DNA from: Bacilli bacterium
GTDB lineage: Bacteria > Bacillota_I > Bacilli_A > RF39 > UBA660
Reading direction: 5' to 3'
Assembly: GCA_017409785.1 (NCBI GenBank)
Contig: JAFQSD010000001.1
Location: 124,001-188,000 of the forward strand
Length of the DNA stretch: 64,000 bases
Part shown: positions 1-10,100 of the stretch, in pieces
How positions within the stretch are numbered: position 1 is the first letter of the stretch
How the letters are laid out: every line of letters starts with the position of its first letter
Translations under genes and position numbers: made by a program
Notes under the pieces: model-generated
The model's input: only the letters and a program-made list of their open reading frames with translations
Databases searched by the model: none
Told to the model about the DNA's origin: nothing

Positions 1-1
1 A

Positions 2-10
2 TGTTATAAT
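2..10 (+). promoter_or_regulatory. extended -10 promoter of the cation efflux gene
   Basis: TGT followed by TATAAT at 5-10 gives an extended -10 element. The -35 region lies outside the window. The predicted start near 17 leaves a very short leader before the AGAGGTG ribosome binding site, which rules out the ATG at 9 as the true start codon. Confidence 0.6.
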
Positions 11-32
11 GAAAAAGAATAGAGGTGTATAT

Positions 33-899
33 ATGAAATTAGAAACAGGAATTATTATTTATAGTATGATTAATAATCTAATTATTTCTGTCTTAAAAAT
101 AGTTGGAGGAATAGCACTAGGACTAAGTTCTTTAATGGCTGATGGTCTACATACATTCGTAGATTTTGTTACCGATATAATTAGTATGTTAGGAATTAAA
201 TTTTCTAAGAAAAAGCCAACTAAGCATCATCCTTTTGGATATGGAAAAGTTGAATACCTAACAAATCTATATATAGGAATAATATTATTATTACTAGGAA
301 TCTTTATTGTGGTGCATAGTTTTACATCACATACAATAATTCCACCAATAAATCTATTAGGATTATTACTTGTAGCACTAGGATTAAAACTAGCAGCAAT
401 TCTAACAATGCATATAGTAGGTGAAAAACTACATAGTCAATTATTAATAACATCAGTAGAAGAATCAAAAACAGATTTATATTCTAGTATAGGAGTATTC
501 TTTATAACAATAATATTACAGTTTGCAGACAAACTACCTATACTAAAATATGTTAATAATATTGGGACAATTTTAATAGGTTTATATGTAATTAAAACAG
601 CATTAGAAATAGTAGCACATAACTCAATGTCATTAATAGGAGAAACCGTTGAAGATGAAGAAACTATTACTAAGTTAACTAAATATTTAAAACAATATAA
701 AGAAATTGAAGATACAAATATTAGATTAATTAAGTACGGTTCATATTACAAACTAGAATTAGGACTAGATGTAAATGACAAAATGAGTCTAAGAAGAATA
801 AGTAATTTAGAAAATAAAATTAGACATGGTATCATTAGACATCGATCATTAAAGATAAAATATGTCTCTATCTATGTAACAAATAAATTAGAAAAATAG
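33..899 (+). CDS. cation diffusion facilitator family transporter
   Basis: Integral membrane divalent-cation/proton antiporter of the CDF family, about 288 residues. Visible features are several hydrophobic segments in the first 210 residues, the N-terminal pattern ADGLHTFVD (HxxxD metal-site pattern in TM2), the KHHPFGYGKVEY loop typical of CDF proteins, and a soluble C-terminal cytoplasmic domain from about residue 210. The TM5 counterpart reads ESKTD, so Glu seems to replace the usual His of HxxxD. That hints at a different metal preference, but this is inference. The start is ATG 33 because AGAGGTG (21-27) precedes it and the upstream in-frame ATG at 9 overlaps the -10 box. Family assignment is confident; the substrate (Zn, Mn, Fe or Co) cannot be read. 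Confidence 0.88.
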   Translation: MKLETGIIIYSMINNLIISVLKIVGGIALGLSSLMADGLHTFVDFVTDIISMLGIKFSKKKPTKHHPFGYGKVEYLTNLYIGIILLLLGIFIVVHSFTSHTIIPPINLLGLLLVALGLKLAAILTMHIVGEKLHSQLLITSVEESKTDLYSSIGVFFITIILQFADKLPILKYVNNIGTILIGLYVIKTALEIVAHNSMSLIGETVEDEETITKLTKYLKQYKEIEDTNIRLIKYGSYYKLELGLDVNDKMSLRRISNLENKIRHGIIRHRSLKIKYVSIYVTNKLEK

Positions 900-922
900 A
901 CAAAGAAATTTGTCTGTTTTTT
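898..922 (+). terminator. intrinsic terminator
   Basis: AGACAAA-GAAA-TTTGTCT stem-loop (898-915) followed by a T-rich tract. The 5' arm starts inside the stop codon of the cation transporter gene. Confidence 0.8.
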
Positions 923-988
923 ATTTCCAAGAACTTCATAATATGATAATATATAAATATAGAATAAGAAGATAGGAAGTGTAATAAC

Positions 989-1519
989 ATGGACTTAAGA
1001 GAAGTAAGGGAGTTTATTATTGACTCTGCTAAAATGATAGCCGTTATTGTCGCTGTAATATGTGTAATAATGTATATAGCAACAATTCAACAAATAGTTG
1101 GTTCATCAATGTCACCAACATTTAATAGTCAAGAAATAGTAATATTAAATAGATTACACTATCGCTTCTTTGATATAAAAAGATATGATATTGTTTCTTT
1201 TGAGTACGACAGTACCAAATATTTAATTAAAAGAGTAATTGGACTACCAGGAGAAACAATTGAATATAAAGATAATATATTATATGTCAATGGAAAGAAA
1301 GTAAAAGAAGAATTTCTAGCAAAAGATACAACAACAGAAAACTTCTCCTTAAAGGGACTAGGCTATGAAAAGATACCAGAAGGTATGTATTTAGTTCTTG
1401 GAGATAATAGAGAAGATTCTTTAGATAGTCGTGAAATTGGTCTTATAGAAGAAAAAGAAATTTTAGGAAAAGTAAACCTAAGAATCTGGCCAATATTTAA
1501 AATTCGTTACGTAAAGTAG
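989..1519 (+). CDS. lepB: signal peptidase I
   Basis: Type I signal peptidase, 176 residues, the usual size for a Gram-positive enzyme. One N-terminal transmembrane segment (about residues 15-33) anchors an extracytoplasmic serine/lysine protease. The catalytic Ser is S40 in GSSMSPT; the general-base Lys is K81 in the IKRVIGLPGE box. The GDNREDSLDSR box near residue 138 is the conserved box E. It presumably processes the exported proteins in this window (the two giant surface proteins directly downstream and the secreted protein at 30884). Ribosome binding site is AGGAAGTG. A terminator-like hairpin follows. Confidence 0.95.
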   Translation: MDLREVREFIIDSAKMIAVIVAVICVIMYIATIQQIVGSSMSPTFNSQEIVILNRLHYRFFDIKRYDIVSFEYDSTKYLIKRVIGLPGETIEYKDNILYVNGKKVKEEFLAKDTTTENFSLKGLGYEKIPEGMYLVLGDNREDSLDSREIGLIEEKEILGKVNLRIWPIFKIRYVK

Positions 1520-1544
1520 TTAAATTGTTAAAATTGGTACAAAT

Positions 1545-1581
1545 ATTCGATAAAATTCGACGAATTTTATTGAATTTTTTT
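1545..1581 (+). terminator. terminator-like hairpin after lepB
   Basis: ATAAAATTCG (1550-1559), one base, then CGAATTTTAT (1561-1570); with a G-U pair the stem extends to about 14 bp, followed by a run of T (1575-1581). It is AT-rich and almost a perfect palindrome, so it could also be an operator. It overlaps the -35 box of the next gene. Confidence 0.6.
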
Positions 1582-1598
1582 CTCATCTGATATATAAT
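1570..1598 (+). promoter_or_regulatory. promoter of giant surface protein 1
   Basis: TTGAAT (1570-1575), 17-bp spacer, TATAAT (1593-1598). Predicted start near 1605, giving an 85-nt leader. Confidence 0.7.
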
Positions 1599-1605
1599 AT
1601 ATACC

Positions 1606-1632
1606 AATTCCAAGTCTATTGTGTTTGGAATT
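1606..1632 (+). other. 5'-terminal stem-loop of the leader of surface protein 1
   Basis: AATTCCAA (1606-1613) pairs with TTGGAATT (1625-1632) across an 11-nt loop. The hairpin begins at the predicted transcription start, a position where stem-loops are known to protect Firmicute mRNAs from 5'-end-dependent decay. Function here is inferred. Confidence 0.55.
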
Positions 1633-1689
1633 AAAAATGTTATTTCGTTAATTACATTAAATAATTGACAAAAAGTAGGAGGGTCGAAA

Positions 1690-4600
1690 ATGGAAGGAAA
1701 GAAAAGATACGTTGCCATAGTTCTATTTTTATTAATAGGATTAACGTTATTTACCTTCGCGAATCCTGTAGAAGAGGAAAAGGGTTCAAAAGGGAATGGT
1801 TCTAAAGATCCTGAAGTAACTGACAAAGATACAGTTGATGGTACTTTAGGAACTGATGAAGAACAAAATCAAGTTCAACCTCAAGTTCAAAACCAAGTTG
1901 CTGACAACTCTTATGCTAATGCATTAGCAGCAGTAGTAAAAGCTGAAGGTTCACTTGAAACACTTGATGTTGAAGCAGCTCGTGACTTAATTAATAGAGT
2001 TACAAATCAAAATCAAAAAGATGAATTAACAGAAAGATTAGATGTCGTTGAAGAAGCAATTGATGCTATCGAATTAGTTGAAACACTAGAAAAAATGGTG
2101 GAAGAAGCTACAGATAGAGATGGAATACTTGATTCAATCGATTATCGTACAGATGAAGAAATTATTCAAAAGGTAGATGCATTAAGAAATGAAGATGTTC
2201 AAGAAAGCTTAAAGGATCGCTTACAAATCTTAAGCAGAATACTAGATGATAATACTGCACCAGAATACGATGGTGTAGAAGATAACGAAATAACAAATAA
2301 AGATGTTTCTTTAACATATAGTGATACAGATGAAGAAACAGGAACAGAAAATGAAGTAACTGTTAAAGTAACACTAGATGGTGAAGAAATTGATTATGCT
2401 GAAACTTTCACTAAAGAAGGAACATATGTAGTAACACTTACAGATGAAGCATTCAATGAAACTACAGTAACATTCACAATAGATAAAACTGCAGCTAAGA
2501 AAAATGCAGTAAACGCAAATGTAAATGGATACAAAAATGAAGTTAAAGAACAATATGCTACAAACGGAAATAAAGTAACAGCATACATTTCTATTAATGA
2601 AGAATTAAAAGAAAATCCAACATTTACATTCTATACAAATGGAAAAAAAGTAGCAGTAGTTGCTAAAGAAGATGTAGTATTAAGCAATTCAAGCAATCCA
2701 GACTATCCATATGTATATACAGCAGTATTAAATATTAATGAAAGTCTAGTTGCTGAAGATGGAGTAATTACATTTACAGTTACAGACATTTATGATAAAG
2801 CTGGAAACAAAACAGCAGATATTACAAAAATGTCAGTAAATGGAAAAGTTCTAACATTAGATAGAACTCCAAATAGAGTAACATTCACATCTATTAAAAC
2901 AACAAATGATGCTGTTAGAGAAAATACATACTATGTAAAAAATGGTGATACTGTTACATTAAGAATTGGTTTCAGAGAAAAACTTGGAACTAATGCAGTA
3001 GTAAAAATTGGTGGAAGAGAAGCAACATTAACTTATGTTAAATACTTTGCTCAACCAAATCATCATGAATATACAGCAACACTAACAATTCCAGCTGATG
3101 AAACAGAATTAGCTGAAGGTGAATTATCATTCACAATTGAAAATGTTACAGATGAAGTTGGAAATAAAGGATTCTATTATCAAACAAATGGTAAGACAGT
3201 TCTTGAAACAATTACAAAAAATGTAACAACAAATGGTAAAAATGTTATCTATGATAGAACTGCACCAACTAGAAAATCTACAGACTTCTACGTAAGTGGA
3301 TTAACTCAAGTTGTAAAAACATTCTATACACAATATGGTAAGAAAGTAGTAGTTAACATTACTACAGATGAAGAATTAGCAGAAGTTCCTACATTTACAT
3401 TACATAACAATGGAAATGATTATGCAATGAACGATGCAATTTATAGAGGATTAAATGATAAAGGATATCATTTATATCAAGCTTCATTTGAAGTTACTGA
3501 AGAAACAGGAATGACAGATGGAGAAATTACATTTACAGTTTCTAATATCAAAGATATAGCTGGAAATGCAAGAGAAAATGTTACAGATGCAACTAATGGA
3601 AGACTAGTTGTATTAGATAACCAAGCACCATTAGTAGATAAATTAGCACTTGTTGGTGCAAATGGTGAATGGAACAAAAATAAAACTGAATATAAACAAT
3701 ATGCAAAAGTTGGAACAACAATTTATGTTAATGCAAGATTCTATGAAGAATTAGCAGGAACACCAGTTGTTACACTAAATGATAAAGTAACTTTAACAAA
3801 AGCTACAAAGAGACAAAGTGGAAATGTATGGATCTATTCATATAGTTATACAGTAACTGCAGAAGACGGATTAGTAGATGGACCACTTCAAGTTAAAGTA
3901 ACAAACTGCAAAGATTATGCAGGAAATTCAGTTGAATTAACAAATGCAAATGCAACAATGACATCTCAAAAAGATATCATTATTGATAAAACTGCTCCAA
4001 CATATGTAATCTATAAAGATGGTTTAAGACCAGTACAAAATGTTGAAACAGTTGAATTAAATGGAAAATTATATTTTAGTGATAATGCTGAAATTCAATT
4101 CCATGATAATTTAAGATTATCAACAATGATTGTAAATGATGGAAAACCATACACTACAACAGTAGGTGTTACTGGACAAATCAAATACGTAAGAGAAGAT
4201 GGAGAATATAAATATACTGTTAAAGACAGAGCTGGAAATGCTTTAACAATTACAGTTGTTAGAGATACAAAAGGTCCAGAAGTAACTCCAAGTTATGAAA
4301 CAAAAACAGTAGAAGCTGATAAGAATGGAACATTCGCTGACTTCCCAACATTCGAAGTTAAGGATGAACATAATCAACCAGTTTCACAAGAATTAGTATC
4401 TGGAGAAGTTAACTTAGGAAAATTAGGAGAATATGAATTAGTATACAAATTCACTGATTTCTTAGGAAATGAAACTACAAAAACAGTTAAAGTAATAGTA
4501 GTTGATACAACTGCACCAGTTGTTACCGCTAATCTTGATGAAAATGGTAACAAAGACATCACATTAGAAGCTGGTATCGATTCTTATAAAGAATTAGGTG

Positions 4601-6435
4601 CAACAGTAACTGATAATTTAGATGAAGATAGACAATTAGACAAGCCTTCATATATTAACCACTATACATTAGATGGTACATATACAGGAAGAGTTGCTGC
4701 AGTAGACACAACTAGAATTGGAAAATATTTATTAGTTTATGTTACTGAAGATGCAAATAAAAATACATCAAATAATCAATTATTACAATCAAAAAGATGG
4801 GTAATCGTTCAAGATACAATTAACCCAACATTAACAGTAAAAGATGAATCAGTTGGCACTGATCCATACTATAGTGCAATTAGTTTTGCATTAAGCGACA
4901 GTAATTTAATTGATTACGTTGAAGTAAATGGAGTTAAATTAGAAAGAGATAATGCTAAATGGAGTGATGCAAACTATCAAAACATCAAAGAACATTTAGT
5001 AGCTGGAAAAAACACTATCGTACTATATGATACTGCTGGTAATAAGACAGAAAAAACATTCTATATGGATTGGACTGCACCAACAGTAACAGCGTACAAC
5101 TGGTTAGGAGATAATCCATACAGAGGTGCTGATTTCAAATTAAGCGATAACTATGCAATTGATTACGTAGTAATTAATGGTGTAAAATTTGATAGATCAA
5201 ATGCAAAATGGGGAGACGCAAACTATGTAAACGTTAAGAATGCATTAGTTCACGGCGAAAACACAGTTGTATTATATGATGCAGCAGGAAATAGTGCTGA
5301 ATACAAATACAATTTTGATAGAAAAGCTCCAACAATTACAGTAAAAGATAGTTCAGTTGGGACAAATAGTATATATGGAGAATTAGATCTAAAATTATAT
5401 GATGAAAATGAAGTATCATCAGTAGTTATTAATGGAATACAATTACCACATAAAGGTCAATATGTAGACATTAATGATGGAGATGCATATACATTCCAAC
5501 ATGGCACTAATACAGTAGTTGTTACTGACAAAGCAGGAAATGTTACAACAAAAACATTCAATGTTACTAAATTTAATTTAGTAGTTGAAAATGGTGTTGC
5601 AAATTTAACAGAAGATGCAGTATTAATTGATAAACCATTCTACAACGAAATTGATACTGAAAATGAAGTTACAATTAATGGTAATGGAAAAACAGTTACT
5701 CAATATATTACATCAGTAGATAAAATGCAATGGAAGGGAAATCATACAACTCCAAATGGACTAAATATTCCATTACTTGCAAATGTATTCTCATCTAAAG
5801 CTGGACAAAAAGTAACAATTCATAATCTTACATTAACTGGAACAATGAATTCAGTAATGTTTGGAAATTATGAAGATGCAAGCAGTAATTGGTTCAATAC
5901 AGAATTAAATAATGTTAACATTACAAATGTAAAAGTTGTTTCATTATCAGGTGGTATTGCACCAGCAGCAGTTGTATATGGAAAAGCAACATTAAACAAT
6001 GTTAATATTTATGGAACAACAAGATCAGAATTAGAAAATTCTCCAAGTGATCCATATTGGCCTATATATGATTTAGCTGCAGTAAATTCATCAAATACTA
6101 CAATTAATGGTGGTAAAATTGGATCAATTTACTTATGGGCAAAAGCTGTTATGACAATTTCAAATGCAGAAGTTGATGTAATTGATACTTTAACAACAAC
6201 TGGACATTTAGAAATTGCAAACGGAACAACAGTTAACCGTATTAATATGAATGGAAATAATTCATATAAACCAGATGTAACAATCAAGGCAGGAGCAACT
6301 GTTAAAACATTAGATTTAACAAAAGTAACAAACATTACTGATATCGTTATTGAAGATGGAGCAACAGTTGAAACAATTCTAACATCTGGTGGAGAAATGA
6401 CATTAGATGCATGGAAAGCAGCTAACGGTAAGTAA
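1690..6435 (+). CDS. giant secreted surface protein with Ig-like repeats and beta-helix C-terminus
   Basis: Predicted exported protein of 1581 residues. Order: signal peptide (KKRY then a hydrophobic core, likely cleaved after TFA near residue 24); acidic Gln-rich linker; two alpha-helical modules (about 70-190) of the AxxAVxxAE...DVxxARxLI type; a series of bacterial Ig-like domains marked by recurring D(R/K/N)(T/Q)AP boundaries; a DUF5011-like domain near 930-1030; three tandem repeats of about 80 residues (1045-1290) each with (V/E)xNGVK..NAKW..AN; and a C-terminal parallel beta-helix-like region rich in NNVNI/TINGG turns. I see no LPXTG motif, no C-terminal membrane segment and no S-layer homology domain, so the anchoring mode is unknown. 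Large segments match the next giant protein almost residue for residue. Ribosome binding site is AGGAGGG. Probable adhesin or surface-coat protein (inference). Confidence 0.85.
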   Translation: MEGKKRYVAIVLFLLIGLTLFTFANPVEEEKGSKGNGSKDPEVTDKDTVDGTLGTDEEQNQVQPQVQNQVADNSYANALAAVVKAEGSLETLDVEAARDLINRVTNQNQKDELTERLDVVEEAIDAIELVETLEKMVEEATDRDGILDSIDYRTDEEIIQKVDALRNEDVQESLKDRLQILSRILDDNTAPEYDGVEDNEITNKDVSLTYSDTDEETGTENEVTVKVTLDGEEIDYAETFTKEGTYVVTLTDEAFNETTVTFTIDKTAAKKNAVNANVNGYKNEVKEQYATNGNKVTAYISINEELKENPTFTFYTNGKKVAVVAKEDVVLSNSSNPDYPYVYTAVLNINESLVAEDGVITFTVTDIYDKAGNKTADITKMSVNGKVLTLDRTPNRVTFTSIKTTNDAVRENTYYVKNGDTVTLRIGFREKLGTNAVVKIGGREATLTYVKYFAQPNHHEYTATLTIPADETELAEGELSFTIENVTDEVGNKGFYYQTNGKTVLETITKNVTTNGKNVIYDRTAPTRKSTDFYVSGLTQVVKTFYTQYGKKVVVNITTDEELAEVPTFTLHNNGNDYAMNDAIYRGLNDKGYHLYQASFEVTEETGMTDGEITFTVSNIKDIAGNARENVTDATNGRLVVLDNQAPLVDKLALVGANGEWNKNKTEYKQYAKVGTTIYVNARFYEELAGTPVVTLNDKVTLTKATKRQSGNVWIYSYSYTVTAEDGLVDGPLQVKVTNCKDYAGNSVELTNANATMTSQKDIIIDKTAPTYVIYKDGLRPVQNVETVELNGKLYFSDNAEIQFHDNLRLSTMIVNDGKPYTTTVGVTGQIKYVREDGEYKYTVKDRAGNALTITVVRDTKGPEVTPSYETKTVEADKNGTFADFPTFEVKDEHNQPVSQELVSGEVNLGKLGEYELVYKFTDFLGNETTKTVKVIVVDTTAPVVTANLDENGNKDITLEAGIDSYKELGATVTDNLDEDRQLDKPSYINHYTLDGTYTGRVAAVDTTRIGKYLLVYVTEDANKNTSNNQLLQSKRWVIVQDTINPTLTVKDESVGTDPYYSAISFALSDSNLIDYVEVNGVKLERDNAKWSDANYQNIKEHLVAGKNTIVLYDTAGNKTEKTFYMDWTAPTVTAYNWLGDNPYRGADFKLSDNYAIDYVVINGVKFDRSNAKWGDANYVNVKNALVHGENTVVLYDAAGNSAEYKYNFDRKAPTITVKDSSVGTNSIYGELDLKLYDENEVSSVVINGIQLPHKGQYVDINDGDAYTFQHGTNTVVVTDKAGNVTTKTFNVTKFNLVVENGVANLTEDAVLIDKPFYNEIDTENEVTINGNGKTVTQYITSVDKMQWKGNHTTPNGLNIPLLANVFSSKAGQKVTIHNLTLTGTMNSVMFGNYEDASSNWFNTELNNVNITNVKVVSLSGGIAPAAVVYGKATLNNVNIYGTTRSELENSPSDPYWPIYDLAAVNSSNTTINGGKIGSIYLWAKAVMTISNAEVDVIDTLTTTGHLEIANGTTVNRINMNGNNSYKPDVTIKAGATVKTLDLTKVTNITDIVIEDGATVETILTSGGEMTLDAWKAANGK
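4825..5560 (+). repeat. three tandem ~80-codon repeats inside surface protein 1
   Basis: Units begin near 4831, 5075 and 5329. Each starts with APT(I/V)TV or PTLTVK, contains a VVINGV/VEVNGV strand and ends VLYD(T/A)AGN. One further copy lies in the paralogous protein near 9408-9640. Confidence 0.75.
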
Positions 6436-6440
6436 TAAAA

Positions 6441-6470
6441 AAGAAGACTTGAAAAAGTCTTCTTTTCTTT
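6441..6470 (+). terminator. intrinsic terminator
   Basis: AAGAAGACTT-GAAA-AAGTCTTCTT (6441-6464) followed by TTCTTTT; follows the first giant surface protein. Confidence 0.9.
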
Positions 6471-6521
6471 TATATAAATGTATGCTAAAATGATTATGTA
6501 AGATAAAGGAGTGTGGCGCCT

Positions 6522-6917
6522 GTGGCATACATGAAACTAAAAGAACTAACAAAATATTTTGATTTTAAACATGAAATGGATATTAGAGATTTACCATTCT
6601 ATGTAATGGAATATATTAATCAAGGAGAAAAGATTTTACTTGCATATAAAACAGCAAGAGATCATGCTGTATTTACTGATCAAACTATGATTTTATTTGA
6701 TAGAGATGTTATGGGAACATATAAGAAAATTCATATTATTCCATATCCATCAATTTCAACAAGTGCCATTTGTTTTAAACCTGGTAAAGCAGAACTTTTA
6801 CTTTCGTTAGATAGTGGATATCAAGTAAGACTTGTTTTCGTAAATATGCATCATGAGAAAAAAGAACATTTAAAAGTTGCCTACAAAGCGATGATGAAGA
6901 AATCAGTAAAAGCCTAA
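6522..6917 (+). CDS. bacterial PH-domain protein
   Basis: Small soluble protein of about 131 residues that looks like a single bacterial pleckstrin-homology (bPH_1-type) domain: beta strands GEKILLAYKTARDHAVFTD, MILFDRDVMGTYKKIHIIPY, ISTSAICF and AELLLSLDSG, then a final helix (HEKKEHLKVAYKAMMKK). The role of this family is poorly known. Several starts are in frame (GTG 6513, GTG 6522, ATG 6531). AAAGGAG at 6505-6511 lies about 10 nt before GTG 6522, so I prefer that one. Lying between two giant surface-protein genes but bounded by terminators, it is probably a separate transcript. Confidence 0.7.
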   Translation: MAYMKLKELTKYFDFKHEMDIRDLPFYVMEYINQGEKILLAYKTARDHAVFTDQTMILFDRDVMGTYKKIHIIPYPSISTSAICFKPGKAELLLSLDSGYQVRLVFVNMHHEKKEHLKVAYKAMMKKSVKA

Positions 6918-6932
6918 GTTTAGGCTTTTTAT
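6908..6932 (+). terminator. intrinsic terminator
   Basis: AAAAGCCTAA-GT-TTAGGCTTTT (6908-6929) with following T tract. The stop codon of the PH-domain gene lies in the 5' arm. Confidence 0.85.
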
Positions 6933-6990
6933 TTTACAAAAATCACCAAAAAAGTGTCAAAAAAAGTAAATATTTTGCATAAAATAATTA

Positions 6991-7019
6991 TTGAAAGTAA
7001 AAAACACTTGCGTTATAAT
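6991..7019 (+). promoter_or_regulatory. promoter of giant surface protein 2
   Basis: TTGAAA (6991-6996), 17-bp spacer, TATAAT (7014-7019). Predicted start near 7026 gives a 75-nt leader that opens with a small hairpin: GAA 7027-7029 and CCA 7031-7033 pair with TGG 7037-7039 and TTC 7040-7042. Confidence 0.8.
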
Positions 7020-7100
7020 GTATATAGAATCCATGGTGGTTCGGTAGCACATATTCATTAATTATTTGGTGAGAATTAAAAATATATGGGAGGTTAAAAA

Positions 7101-10100
7101 ATGCAAGGAAAGAAAAGATATTTTGTTATAGTCTTATTCTTATTATTAGGCTTAACAACATTTACTTTTGCGAGTCCAAGAGAATTTTCTAAATCGCAAA
7201 AGCCAAAGAATGGCACATCAGAAAAAGTATCAAATGATACTCAAGCAAGAAAAAGTTATGCTGAAGCAGTAGAAGCGGTTGAAGATGCTGAAGAAGACCC
7301 TACATTAGAAACTGTAGAAAATGCGAGAACTGAAATTCAAAATGCTGATGATGCTACAGATGATCAAATAACTCAATTACAAAATAGAGTAAATGTGGTT
7401 GAAAATACAATTGATGTTGCAGCTTTAGTTTCTGAATTAGAAGAATTAGTTAAAGCTAAAGAAACTTTTGATACTGCATCATTAAAGTATCCAACAGCAG
7501 ATACAGAAGTAAATAAATTAGAAGAAGGGAATGTTAAAGAGAATTTAGTTACTCGTTTAGAAAGAGTAGAAAATATTCTTAATGACAAATCTAAACCAGT
7601 TTATACGGGTATTAAAAACAACCAAATAACAAATGAAGATGTTACACTTGTTGTAACTGATGATACAAAAGTAACAAAAACAGTTACACTTAATAATGAA
7701 ACAGTGGATTTTGAAGAAGTGTTCAAAAAAGAAGGAACATACGTAGTAACATTAGTTGATGAAGCTTTCAATGAAGAAGTTGTAACATTCACAATTGATA
7801 AAACTGCACCAAACTTTGTTGATTTAAAATCAGGAAATCATTATGAAACAATTACAGTAGCAGTTGATGATCAAACAGCAACAATTACAGTATTAAACAA
7901 TGATACAAAAGAAACTAACGAAGTTACAAATGGTACAGTATTAACAAAAGATGCAACTTACAAACTAACAGTTAAAGATGCAGCAGGAAATACTAAATCA
8001 ATTTGGGTAGCTATTGATACAACTAAACCAACAATTACAGGAGTAACAAATGGAAGCGTTGTTAACAAGAGCGAAAACATTTATGTAAATGATAAATTCT
8101 TAACAAATGTAAAAATTACTGGTCCTAACTCAAAAGGAGAAGTAGTTACAAAAGAATTTACAAGAAGTGATTTCACAGTTGGAGCAAACAACGAAAACTT
8201 CTCATTCAAGTATAAAGCAAACTATGAAGGAGAATGGACAGTAGTTGCAACAGATAAAGCTGGAAATACTTATACAGAAACATTTACAATTGATAAAACT
8301 GCAGCAAAGAAAAATGCAGTTAATGCAAATGTTAATGGATACAAAAATGAGGTTAAAGAACAATATGCAACAAATGGTAACACAGTTACAGCATATATTT
8401 CAGTTAACGAAGAATTAAAACATAATCCAACATTTACATTCTATACAAATGGAAAAGAAGTTAAAGTAGTTGGAAAAGAAGAAGTAATTGCTAGTGTAAG
8501 AGAAAGCGGAGATTATCCATATGTATATACAGCAAAATTAGTAATTAATGAAGAACTAGTTGCTGAAGATGGCGTAATTACATTCAAAGTTACAGATATT
8601 TATGATAAAGCTGGTAATCAAACAGCAGATATTACAAAAATGTCAGTAGGTAACAAAGTTTTAACATTAGATAGAACACCAAACAGAGTTACATTTACAA
8701 CAATTTCAACTGATAATGAAAATGTAGATGGAAAAGTTTACTATGTAACAGCGGGAGATACAGTAACATTTAGAATGGGTGTAAGAGAAAAGTTCTCTGA
8801 AAATCCAGTAGTAACAATTGGTGGAAAAGAAGTAACATTAGAATATGTTAAATACTTTAAAGAACCAAATCATCATGAATATAAAGGAACTCTAAAACTT
8901 GATGAAACATTAACAGATGGAAACTTGGCTATTACAATTTCTAATCTTACAGACGAACTTGGTAATAAAGGTTTCTATTATCAAACAAATGGTAAGAAAG
9001 TTTTAGAAACAGTGACAAAGAAAGAAACAACTAATGGAAAATCATTAGTATATGATAATACTGCTCCAGTATTAAGTTATGTAGCAATGCTTTCAAAAGC
9101 AGATAACTACAAATATGCTAAGAATGGAGATACAATTAGATTCTTAGTAGCATATAATGAAGAAATTAACTTAAATGACAATTTTGTTATAACATTTAAT
9201 AATAAAACTAAGAAGTTAGTTCGTTCTGGAGATAAAACAAAATATGAATATATTGCAGAATTTAAGATTCCAGCAGATGAAAAAGATTTAGCTGAAGGAT
9301 TATTAACTTTTGAAGTTAAAGGTGCACAAGATAAACTTGGTAATGAAGCAGTTGCTACAACAACAGCAAATCACTACAAATATAACAGTGTAACTTATGA
9401 TAGAACAGCCCCAACATTAACAGTAAAACCTGAATCAGTTGGTGTAGATTCTTACTACGCTAAAATTAGTTATAAATTATCAGATAATACATTAATTGAT
9501 TATTATACAATTAACGGTTATAAAGCTGATGTAACTAATAATAAATGGGGAGATGCAAACTACAATAACTTAAAATCTCATTTAGTAGCAGGAGAAAACA
9601 AAATTACACTATACGACGTAGCTGGAAACAAAGTCGAAAAAACATTTACTATTGCTAAAAACACAGCAAAAGTAGAAGACGGTAATGTAACAGTTAACGA
9701 AGATATTTATCTAGTTAATGAACCATTCTACAACGATATTGAAACTGAAAAAGAAGTTGTAATCAATGGTAATGGAAAAACAGTTACACAATATATTACA
9801 TCAGCTGATAAATTACAATGGAAAGGTAACCACAAAACTCCAAATGGATTAAATATTCCATTATTAGGAGATGTGTTCTCATCAAAAAATGGTGCTAAAG
9901 TAACAGTAAACAATATAACATTTACTGGAACAATTCATTCAATAATGCTAGGAAACTATGAAGATTCTAGTAGTAATTGGTTTAACACTGAATTTAATAA
10001 TGTTAATATTATTAATACAAAAGTTGTTTCATTAGCAGGAAATATTGCACCAGCTGCGGTTGTATATGGAAAAGCAACATTAAATAATGTTAATATTTAT

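Noticed and set aside
1545-1581. The palindrome as an operator only
   Set aside because: The T run directly after the hairpin makes lepB termination the simpler reading, although an operator role is not excluded.
4825-5560. CRISPR-like direct repeats
   Set aside because: The repeats are coding, of about 240 bp, diverged, with no spacers. No short regular repeat-spacer array was found anywhere.
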